Shown piece after piece: positions 1 through 5,975 of a DNA stretch of 12,599 nucleotides. The notes beneath the pieces were generated by a model that saw only the letters and a program-made list of their open reading frames with translations, was not told the DNA's origin and ran no database searches. Position 1 is the first letter of the stretch; the number at the start of each line of letters is the position of its first letter. Source of the stretch: Betaproteobacteria bacterium (lineage in GTDB: Bacteria; Pseudomonadota; Gammaproteobacteria; Burkholderiales; SG8-39); the NCBI GenBank assembly GCA_004298295.1, contig SCUH01000052.1, positions 1 through 12,599 on the forward strand, read 5' to 3'. The position numbers were made by a program, and so were the translations under genes.

Positions 1-2472
1 ATCGGCCAGCGTCACCACCAGCGTGCCGTAGTCGCCCGTGGTCACCGTGCCGCCGTTGGTGACGTTCACGCCATCCACCGTCAGGCTCGCCACCGCGTCG
101 TTACCCGTGTCGATCGGGAAGGTCCCGCTCGTCATCGTGCTGCCGCCGCCCGTGCCACCCGCCAGCGCAGACTCGTCCGACGCACCGTCGTCGCCCTCGG
201 CCAGCACGACATCCACGGTAGGTTCGGAATCCGGCGACACCGTGATCGTCAGAACTGCGTTCGACTGATCGCCGTCGACGTCCTGCATCGTGTAATTGAT
301 CGTCACGGGCCCCTGGAATCCCGGAGCCGGATCGAACGTCACATTGCCGTTCGCATCAAAACTGATGCTTCCGGCGCCGCTCGTCGCGAGCGTCGCCGAC
401 ACCAGCGTGCCATTCACGTCGGCGCCGACCAGGTCGTTCGCAAGCACGTTGACGACGACCGTCTGGTCTTCGTCCGCGCCGCCGACGTCGTTCACCGCCG
501 CCGGCAGATCGTCGACGATCGTGACCGTGGCAATAATGTCGGACGATACCTGCGCCGTGCCGTCAGTCACCGTCACCTTGAATTCATCGACCTCGTTGCC
601 CGTGCCATCCGTCACCGGCGCATACAGCTCGTAGGTCCAAGCCCAGTTCTGGCCGCCGTCGGTAGAGTTGAGGCTGAGAATGCCGTGCCCCGTATCGACC
701 TCCGCGCTCGAGCCGCTGGCGGTCACGGTGGTGAAACCTTCCGCGCCGCTCGGCTTGAACTGGATCTGCGACAGCGTGATCGTGTCGCCATCGACGTCCG
801 ATACCGCGAACGAACCGCCTGTGGTGAGCTTGTCCGAATCCACCGAACGGTCTTCGGTCGGAAGGCCGCTTTCGTTCACCAGACCTTCCACATCGACCGG
901 CGTGATCACCGGCGGGTCATTCACCGGCGTGACCGTGATGTCCGCGGTGACGACATTCGACTCGAGGCCGTCGCTGTCCACCACCTTGTAGGTAAAGCTG
1001 TCCGGCCCGTTGTAGTTGTCCGTCGGCATGTAGCTGAAGCTGCCGTCGGCGTTCAGGGTAAAGGCTTCCGAGTTGCTCGGCCCGCTGACCAGCACATAGG
1101 TCAGGTTGGTGCCGTCTTCGATATCGCTTTCGTTGCCGGTCACGCTACCCGTGAGCGCGGTGTCTTCCGCGGTCGTGAAGGCCTCGCCTTCGGCGACCGG
1201 AGGATCGTTCACGGCCAACACGTTGATCGTCACTGTGGCGGTATCGGGATCATTGATCAGCTCGCCACCCGACATCTCGCGGATGGTGTATTCGAACGAA
1301 TCCGGCCCGTTGTAGTTCTCGCTCGGCGGCGTGTAGGTGAAGCTGCCGTCCGCCGCGAGCACCACCGTGCCGCCTTCCGCAGTCGCGAACGTGCCGGCCG
1401 TGATGACCTGCAGCGTCTCGACGCCCTGCGCCGTATCGTCGTCCGTTTCCCCGGCGTCGACTTTCGTCAGCACATTGCCGGTCAGCGTCTGGCCTTCATT
1501 CACGCTGTAGGCGTCGTCGCGCGCGATCGGGTTCAAGTCGTCGTCGACGATGGTAACGATCACTTCATCCGCATTCGGGTCGATCGTGGCGTTGATCGCC
1601 TCGGTCAGCACGATGTTGAACGTCTCGTTGGCTTCGACCAGGTGGTCCTGCGTGATCTGCACGAGCACGAAGAACTGCGTCGTGCCGGGTTCAAGCGTCA
1701 CGGTGCCAGAAAGCGTCTCGCCATCGAAATAGTCGGACGGCGTCTGGGCAGTACCCGGCATCACCTGGTAGGTGACAGTCACCGGCTCGTCGAACGCCTG
1801 GCTCAGGCTGATGACGAACGTCACCAGCTTGCCGTCGGCGCCATTGGTGCCCTCGATCAGGCTGGCGGTATTTCCCGATACGACGATGCCCGGGTCAGTG
1901 CCGCCACCGCCCTCGCCCGGTTCAACCGAAACGTCGACCCCGACCGAAACAGTCGGCTGCTGCTCTACCCCGCCCAGCAACAGAAACTCCGGCGACGGGA
2001 AACCGATCCCCGCGCCTTCGGTCTGGAAGCCCGAGGAAACCACGCTGGCGCTGTTGGTCTGCTCGAGAATCACCGGCGAATGCGCGCCGCCGCTGTCGAC
2101 GCCGCCCGCGGCGGGCGCACCGCCCGCGGCCGTGGCCTGCGCCACCTGCGACGGATCCTGGCCGGCCGCAATCGCGGCCTGAAGGGCAGCCACGTCGCCG
2201 GCCGGAGCTGTAATGGCCGGCGCGGCAGCGACTGCAGCCGCTACGCCGAGCAAGCCCTCATGCAGCGGCAGATCGGTGTTGGCGCCGCAATCGAGCGTGG
2301 CGCCGTTCGCCATCACGATGTTGATCGAGCCGAGCGTGCCGGTGTTGAGCGTTTCGTCGGCGTGGATCTCGTCGCCGACCTGCAGAATGCGAACCGTACC
2401 GTCGGCGGCGATCGCCTTGACTTCACCGACTACCGAGGTCACCGTTCCCAGAACTTTGCCAGTTGCAGCCAT
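1..2472 (-). CDS. lapA: LapA-type giant biofilm adhesin with N-terminal retention module (partial, C-terminus beyond window)
   Basis: The frame is open from ATG 2472 to the left edge (824 codons, no stop), so the C-terminal repeats and type I secretion signal are missing. It starts MAATGKVLGTVTSVVGEVKA, the beta-rich retention module that holds Lap adhesins in the outer-membrane pore (about residues 1-100). An Ala-rich helix (GDVAALQAAIAAGQDPSQVA) then leads into the LapG-type site TAAG (114-117) and a Gly-rich linker with GGAHSP. Next come a Calx-beta-like domain (about 196-311, ending VTIVDDD), two cadherin/Ig-like units (313-423, 424-519), a diverged unit (520-655), another Ig-like unit (661-746), and a unit resembling the T1SS-143 repeat (from 748). 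Acidic VNDPP and DVDGD motifs suggest calcium-binding extracellular beta domains. There is one Cys, C62, in the retention module. The start has an AAGGAGG ribosome site 9 nt upstream. The family is clear; full length and adhesive tip are unknown. Confidence 0.95.
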   Translation of the reverse strand, partial: MAATGKVLGTVTSVVGEVKAIAADGTVRILQVGDEIHADETLNTGTLGSINIVMANGATLDCGANTDLPLHEGLLGVAAAVAAAPAITAPAGDVAALQAAIAAGQDPSQVAQATAAGGAPAAGGVDSGGAHSPVILEQTNSASVVSSGFQTEGAGIGFPSPEFLLLGGVEQQPTVSVGVDVSVEPGEGGGGTDPGIVVSGNTASLIEGTNGADGKLVTFVISLSQAFDEPVTVTYQVMPGTAQTPSDYFDGETLSGTVTLEPGTTQFFVLVQITQDHLVEANETFNIVLTEAINATIDPNADEVIVTIVDDDLNPIARDDAYSVNEGQTLTGNVLTKVDAGETDDDTAQGVETLQVITAGTFATAEGGTVVLAADGSFTYTPPSENYNGPDSFEYTIREMSGGELINDPDTATVTINVLAVNDPPVAEGEAFTTAEDTALTGSVTGNESDIEDGTNLTYVLVSGPSNSEAFTLNADGSFSYMPTDNYNGPDSFTYKVVDSDGLESNVVTADITVTPVNDPPVITPVDVEGLVNESGLPTEDRSVDSDKLTTGGSFAVSDVDGDTITLSQIQFKPSGAEGFTTVTASGSSAEVDTGHGILSLNSTDGGQNWAWTYELYAPVTDGTGNEVDEFKVTVTDGTAQVSSDIIATVTIVDDLPAAVNDVGGADEDQTVVVNVLANDLVGADVNGTLVSATLATSGAGSISFDANGNVTFDPAPGFQGPVTINYTMQDVDGDQSNAVLTITVSPDSEPTVDVVLAEGDDGASDESALAGGTGGGSTMTSGTFPIDTGNDAVASLTVDGVNVTNGGTVTTGDYGTLVVTLAD
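916..1536 (-). repeat. Two tandem, diverged Ig/cadherin-like repeat units in the adhesin gene
   Basis: Residues 313-423 and 424-519 are two consecutive copies of the same fold. Both contain DGSF(T/S)Y(T/M)P followed by NYNGPDSF and a VNDP boundary. At DNA level they keep a 17-bp identity, tccggcccgttgtagtt, at 1001-1017 and 1301-1317, exactly 300 bp apart. Another identity (gaagctgccgtc) is at 1036-1047 and 1339-1350. The rest has diverged, so recombination between these units is less likely than between the near-identical repeats found deeper in many giant adhesins. Confidence 0.7.
2122..2133 (-). other. Predicted LapG cleavage motif TAAG in the adhesin
   Basis: These codons encode T114-A115-A116-G117, just after the Ala-rich helix and before a Gly/Ala linker. 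In Pseudomonas fluorescens LapA, LapG cuts between the two alanines of a TAAG motif at about residues 107-110. The motif, its preceding context (AAGQDPSQVAQATAAG) and its position match closely. The partner protease (LapG) and its regulator (LapD) are encoded in the same window. Cleavage is inferred. Confidence 0.85.
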
Positions 2473-2474
2473 TT

Positions 2475-2499
2475 GATTTCCCCTCCTTGAGGGATTTCC
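2475..2499 (-). promoter_or_regulatory. Adhesin ribosome binding site within a small hairpin, flanked by GGAAATC repeats
   Basis: The mRNA reads CCCUC-AAG-GAGGG at 2493-2481, a 5-bp stem with a 3-nt loop. The Shine-Dalgarno AAGGAGG (2488-2482) forms the loop and the 3' arm, 9 nt before the ATG. GGAAATC occurs on both sides (minus strand 2499-2493 and 2481-2475), giving three GGA motifs within about 25 nt. CsrA/RsmA proteins bind GGA in or near hairpin loops over ribosome sites, so translational control is possible. The sequence shows only the structure; any regulator is inferred. Confidence 0.5.
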
Positions 2500-2573
2500 A
2501 GTTCTCTACGGACGCCACTCGCCCGATTGGACGAGCGAATTGTGATCCCCTCCGAGACGGAAAGGCAGGTCTA

Positions 2574-2598
2574 TTGGTACCGGTACCTTGGTACCGGT
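2574..2598. promoter_or_regulatory. Palindrome and direct repeat in the adhesin leader, possible operator
   Basis: Positions 2579-2598 read ACCGGTACCTTGGTACCGGT, a perfect inverted repeat with 9-bp arms and a 2-nt centre. The 11-mer TTGGTACCGGT also occurs twice head to tail, at 2574-2584 and 2588-2598 (14-bp period), giving three GGTACC hexamers. The element lies 23 nt past the M23 peptidase stop and about 105 nt before the adhesin ATG. No T-tract follows on the minus strand, so it is not an ordinary intrinsic terminator. A transcription-factor operator is the best guess; no convincing -35/-10 pair is visible nearby. A second weaker hairpin (7 bp with one G-U) lies at 2518-2535 in the same leader. 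Confidence 0.4.
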
Positions 2599-2621
2599 CG
2601 TGTGGTTTCGCACGCGCAACA

Positions 2622-3944
2622 TCAGTCCAATGTCACGACGTGGGCCCGGGCCGCCAGCTCGAGCTTTTCCCGGTAATTCTTCACGGACTCGAAGAACCCC
2701 GGCGTATCCACGGGGTGCGCCTCGAGCATTTCCAGGCCGGGAACGGCAACCCACCGGCCGTTGCCGTCGATGATGTGGAACTCGTAGTGCAGGTGGGGCC
2801 CCGTAGCCAGACCGGTCATCCCCACGTAGCCGATCACCTGCCCCTGCTCGACCGCCTGGCCGGCGGCGATCCCCTCGGCAAACGCGCTCAGATGGCCGTA
2901 ATAGGTCAGGTAGCGGCCGTAATGCCGCAGGATGACGAGATTGCCCAGGTCGTGGCGCTCGCCTGCGAAGTCGACCCTGCCGTCGGCCGTCGCCAGGACC
3001 GCCGTACCGGTGGGCGCGGCGTAGTCGGTGCCGCGGTGCGCCCGCCAGACTTCGAGGATGGGATGAAAGCGCGCCAGCGTGAATTCCGAGGTGATGCGCG
3101 AGAATTCCACAGGCGAGCGGCGGAAGATCTTCTTCATGCTGCGGCCTGTTTCCGTGAAATACCCGACCCGCCCCCTGCCGCCGTCGAAGTAGTACGCGTT
3201 GAGGCGGCGGTTGCGGATGACGAACTCCGCCGCCAGGATGCGTCCGGGCCGGTCGATGTGGCCGTCGCGGTAAAGCACCTCGTAGACGAGAGCACAGCGG
3301 TAGCCGTGGTGCAGCTCGCGGTGGAAGTCCACCTCGCCGGCGAAGATCTCCACCAGCTGAAGCACGATCGCCTCCGGGAGGCCGATCGCGTCGGTCGCCG
3401 TGAAAAGCGACGCCTTGGAAGCGTCCCCCCGGATCCGCGCCGCCGTGCGCGGATCGCTCGCGTGAGGGGTCACCCGGACGCCGTCGTCGCGAAACGCGAT
3501 CGTGTAGGCCTCCCGGTCGCTCACGACGTACTCGGCTTCGGCAGGGCGCCCCTCCCCGGGCAAGCGCAGTCGCAGGTACTTGCCGGCAGCGAGCGGCGGC
3601 AGCAGCTCGACCTGCGCCCGTGCGGCTTCCGGCAGCGGCACGTTCAGGCGCTCGAGCAAGTCGGGCCAGGTTTCGCCGAGGACCAAGCGGGTCTCCACGG
3701 CGGGCGAGGCGTCCTGCGGCGGCGCCGCGGGCGCCCGCCGATGCAGAATGTCGCCGGGTCTGGGGCGCAAGTCCCCGCTTTCCTCCAGACCGTCCACCGG
3801 CGCCACGCCGAAGGCGACGACCTCGATGAGCGGCGCCGGCGCAGGCGGTTCGCGCTCGGAAAGGGGCGCGCCTAGCGCGCAGCTCGCAGCGAGCGCCGCA
3901 ATACCTGCAATGACCGGCCTGCAGCGATTGAACAAGACGCGCAT
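2622..3944 (-). CDS. Exported M23-family peptidoglycan endopeptidase (LytM/MepM type)
   Basis: This 440-residue protein probably cleaves peptidoglycan cross-links in the periplasm. A signal peptide is visible (basic start MRVLFNRCRP, then a hydrophobic stretch to about residue 25). The AASC around residue 22 is only a weak lipobox. Residues about 83-160 resemble the N-terminal domain of MepM/Csd3 proteins, and 175-290 resemble their second, inhibitory-type domain. The M23 catalytic domain spans about 295-395 with all expected residues: H303 and D307 (HxxxD) and H386 as zinc ligands, H351 and H384 as the other active-site histidines (HLH at 384-386). It starts 15 nt after the small upstream gene, in the same frame, with no clear Shine-Dalgarno, so translation may be coupled. 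It is followed by the adhesin leader. A role in opening the wall for the secretion apparatus or adhesin is inferred from position; general wall maintenance is equally possible. Confidence 0.92.
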   Translation of the reverse strand: MRVLFNRCRPVIAGIAALAASCALGAPLSEREPPAPAPLIEVVAFGVAPVDGLEESGDLRPRPGDILHRRAPAAPPQDASPAVETRLVLGETWPDLLERLNVPLPEAARAQVELLPPLAAGKYLRLRLPGEGRPAEAEYVVSDREAYTIAFRDDGVRVTPHASDPRTAARIRGDASKASLFTATDAIGLPEAIVLQLVEIFAGEVDFHRELHHGYRCALVYEVLYRDGHIDRPGRILAAEFVIRNRRLNAYYFDGGRGRVGYFTETGRSMKKIFRRSPVEFSRITSEFTLARFHPILEVWRAHRGTDYAAPTGTAVLATADGRVDFAGERHDLGNLVILRHYGRYLTYYGHLSAFAEGIAAGQAVEQGQVIGYVGMTGLATGPHLHYEFHIIDGNGRWVAVPGLEMLEAHPVDTPGFFESVKNYREKLELAARAHVVTLD

Positions 3945-3959
3945 TGCGGGGCCGCGGCG

Positions 3960-4298
3960 CTAGAGGATGTCGTTCTCATCGATGATCAGGTTGGCCTGCA
4001 AACGCTTGCGCGCCACCTGCCGGTGAAGGTACTTCTCGCCCGCGGCCCGGGGCAGATCGGTGAACTTGATGACGCCCTTGTCCATCAGCAGGTCGATCAG
4101 GTCATCGACCAGGCGCACCATCTGCAGGTCGCTTTCGGCGAGCCGCTGGCGGATGGCCTCCGGCGTCGACAGGCCCTGATCGACGAGAAACTGCGCAAGT
4201 TCGGCGTCGTCGGCAGCGACCTCCTCGGAAACGCCGACTTCGGCATGGTCCGAAACCCCGCTGATCCTGCCCGACTGATCGCGTGTAATGTAAGGCAT
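3960..4298 (-). CDS. Small conserved protein of unknown function
   Basis: The product is 112 residues, starting MPYITRDQSG. It has an acidic middle, then the most distinctive stretch SDLQMVRLVDDLIDLLMDKG (56-75) followed by VIKFTDLP, and a basic helix near the C-terminus. No signal peptide or membrane segment is visible, so it is probably cytoplasmic. From memory it resembles small proteins often labelled tryptophan synthase subunit beta-like in proteobacterial genomes. It has no room for a PLP-dependent fold, so that name should not be read as a function. The start at 4298 is preferred because the longer frame's ATG (4334) lies in the loop of the upstream terminator. A GAGG lies 12 nt before the chosen start. 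The gene sits between lapE and the M23 gene. Confidence 0.8.
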   Translation of the reverse strand: MPYITRDQSGRISGVSDHAEVGVSEEVAADDAELAQFLVDQGLSTPEAIRQRLAESDLQMVRLVDDLIDLLMDKGVIKFTDLPRAAGEKYLHRQVARKRLQANLIIDENDIL

Positions 4299-4318
4299 CG
4301 CTTCAGACCGCCTCAAGC

Positions 4319-4344
4319 AAAAACGGGGCGCCATGCGCCCCGTT
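4319..4344 (-). terminator. Intrinsic terminator after the TolC-type gene
   Basis: On the minus strand a perfect 10-bp stem (AACGGGGCGC / GCGCCCCGTT) with a 3-nt loop runs directly into a TTTTT tract (4323-4319, its first T's shared with the stem). It lies 25 nt past the lapE stop. It ends 20 nt before the start of the next gene, leaving no room for a separate promoter between them. Confidence 0.88.
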
Positions 4345-4369
4345 CGGAAAGAGCCCGGACACCGCTATG

Positions 4370-5731
4370 CTACTTGGCCCCAGCAGGCGCCGCTGCGGAC
4401 TTCACGTACGAGTGCTCGGACGGCTTCACTTCCATCGTGTTGAGCAGTGCGCCCATCGCGTTCAGCACGCGGTAGCGCGCGCCCAGCTCGATGAACTGGC
4501 CGTTCAGCTGCGTGGTGCGCGAAGTGAAGTACTCGTTTTCCGCATCGAGCATGTCGAGCAGCGTGCGCTGGCCGATGTTGAACTGCTGCGCGTAGGCGAC
4601 GCGCGTCGCATCGCTCGCACGCACATAGCGCTCGAGGGAAGGCAGCCGGTCGCGCGCCGTGGCGTAGGCGTTGAAGGCCAGGCGCACCGCCGATTCGACC
4701 TGCCGGTGCGTATTGCGTGCGATCTCCTGGGCTTCATTGATCTGCTTGGCGGTTTCCTTGGTGCGGTTGGTGTCGAACCCGCCCCGGTACAGGTTCCACT
4801 TCAGGTACATCATCACCATGCGGTCGCGGTTGGGGCCCGAGACGCCGTCGAGATCGCGGTTGTTCGACAAGCTCGCCTCGAATTCCAGTCGCGGCGAGTA
4901 GAAGGACTTGGCAATCCCGCGTTGCGCCTGCGCCGACTCGATGTCCGAAAAGGCCGACTTGAGAATCGGGTGGTTCTGCTGCCCGAGCTTGACCGCCTCG
5001 TCCGCGGACGGCGGAATCTGCGGCGCTTCCGGCCGGGTCAGACTGGCGGGAGCCTTGCCGACGACCTTGAGGTACGCGATTTCGGCGTCGCGCAGCGTGC
5101 TCTCGGCGGACGACACGTTCGAGATCGCCAGTGCCAGCCTCGCCTCGATCTGCTCGAGGTCGGCGCGGCGGCCGACGCCGCGATCGGCACGCAGCTTGAC
5201 CTGATCATAGGTCTTCTGGTGCGCCGCGAGATTGTCCTTGGCGTAGCGCACGAATTCGACGTTCTTGAGCACATCGAGATAAGCCTCGATCGTCTGCAGC
5301 GCGATCTCCTCCGACGTCCCGTAGAGCCGGTGCGCTGACGCGTCCGAGATCGCCTGGCGGCGTGCGACTTCGCTTCGGGTGCCGAGCCCGTCCCAGAGCA
5401 TCTGGTTCAGGATCACGGTCTCCTGGTAGCGCGGCAGTTTCACCCAGTGTGGATTGGTCGGATTGTTGGGCGGCGGGTTGAGACCGAGGGTGGTGGGGTT
5501 CTGGCTCCATTCGCGCCCGCCGCCGATGATCAAGTCGATGCGTGGCAGGTAGCCGCCGAAGGCCGCGTCGGTCGCGGAATCGGCCGCGTCCTTCTTATGC
5601 ACGGCGCTCAAGACCTGCGGGTGCGTCTCTACAGCGAAAGTGACAATCTCTTTAAGGGTTTCAGCATTGCTCGAGGCGCTGAATGCCAATGCAAGAACTG
5701 CCCCCAGAATAGATACCGACAGAGTCTTCAT
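4370..5731 (-). CDS. lapE: TolC-family outer-membrane channel of the adhesin type I secretion system (LapE-like)
   Basis: The 453-residue protein has a Sec signal peptide (MKTLSVSILGAVLALAFSAS) with a likely cut after SNA at residue 23. Two outer-membrane efflux repeats follow. Features of the TolC/AggA/LapE group are the long helical stretches (for example YDQVKLRADRGVGRRADLEQ), the second repeat with FNIGQRTLLDMLDAENEYFT, and the closing ARYRVLNAMGALL. Length is normal for the family. In known Lap systems this channel is the outer-membrane exit, and the adhesin's retention module lodges in it. The start has an AAGGAT ribosome site 6 nt upstream (5743-5738). A 244-bp gap separates it from the regulator gene, and a terminator follows. 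The family is certain; the LapE assignment rests on the surrounding lapB, lapC, lapD, lapG and adhesin genes. Confidence 0.94.
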   Translation of the reverse strand: MKTLSVSILGAVLALAFSASSNAETLKEIVTFAVETHPQVLSAVHKKDAADSATDAAFGGYLPRIDLIIGGGREWSQNPTTLGLNPPPNNPTNPHWVKLPRYQETVILNQMLWDGLGTRSEVARRQAISDASAHRLYGTSEEIALQTIEAYLDVLKNVEFVRYAKDNLAAHQKTYDQVKLRADRGVGRRADLEQIEARLALAISNVSSAESTLRDAEIAYLKVVGKAPASLTRPEAPQIPPSADEAVKLGQQNHPILKSAFSDIESAQAQRGIAKSFYSPRLEFEASLSNNRDLDGVSGPNRDRMVMMYLKWNLYRGGFDTNRTKETAKQINEAQEIARNTHRQVESAVRLAFNAYATARDRLPSLERYVRASDATRVAYAQQFNIGQRTLLDMLDAENEYFTSRTTQLNGQFIELGARYRVLNAMGALLNTMEVKPSEHSYVKSAAAPAGAK

Positions 5732-5832
5732 TTGTTCATCCTTATCGCCGCGGGGAAACGCCCGCCCTCGCTGCTCCCAGCCAATCTAATCTTCGGTCGA
5801 AGGATATCGCCCTAAGCAGTTGGCGTAAATGA

Positions 5833-5859
5833 ATTATCAGCCATGCCCTGAGGCGGCAA
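5833..5859 (-). promoter_or_regulatory. Candidate promoter for the TolC-type gene
   Basis: On the minus strand TTGCCG (5859-5854) and GATAAT (5838-5833) form a -35/-10 pair with a short 15-bp spacer, about 100 nt before the lapE ATG. The region is clearly richer in A+T than the flanking genes. A second AT-rich box (TTAATAAT, around 5910) lies further upstream. The pairing is weak and activator dependence would be plausible. No convincing terminator for the regulator gene is visible in the gap. Confidence 0.3.
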
Positions 5860-5871
5860 AATCAGCTGTCG

Positions 5872-5885
5872 CTGTTCTACAACAG
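5872..5885. promoter_or_regulatory. Short dyad upstream of the candidate lapE promoter
   Basis: CTGTT-CTAC-AACAG is a 5-bp inverted repeat with a 4-nt centre, lying just upstream of the candidate -35 box. Short dyads in this position are typical of NarL/LuxR-type activator sites, and such a regulator is encoded by the gene just before this gap. The link is inferred, and a 5-bp dyad can occur by chance. Confidence 0.25.
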
Positions 5886-5975
5886 ACCGCTCGATAGGTG
5901 GTTCATTATTAACAGATATCCGCATTGCCTACAATAACCCCAAATAGATATTGTGCGACGCAGCAAACCGCATCT

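Noticed and set aside
916..1536. CRISPR or short tandem repeat array in the adhesin region
   Set aside because: The repeats are about 300 bp, protein-coding and diverged, as expected for extracellular domain repeats.
685..2490. Long plus-strand open frame (601 codons) opposite the adhesin
   Set aside because: It is Arg/His-rich with no recognisable domain and lies exactly antisense to a clear LapA retention module and Ig-like domains. Such frames are common in high-GC genes.
2576..2595. Three GGTACC (KpnI) hexamers as a possible cloning or assembly artefact
   Set aside because: Flanking sequence is continuous with genes in the expected order and there is no vector-like sequence, so a natural palindrome is simpler. 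Raw reads could settle it.
2616..2630. Sigma-54-like sequence TTGGACTGATGTTGC on the minus strand before the adhesin
   Set aside because: The GG and GC elements are separated by 9 nt, not the required 10, and the sequence overlaps the end of the M23 coding region.
2463..3875. Plus-strand open frame of 470 codons opposite the M23 gene
   Set aside because: The minus-strand product has a signal peptide and a full set of M23 active-site residues. The plus-strand frame shows nothing recognisable.
4299..4334. N-terminal extension MAPRFCLRRSEA of the small conserved protein
   Set aside because: Its ATG lies in the loop of an intrinsic terminator and no Shine-Dalgarno precedes it. The ATG at 4298 fits the family better.
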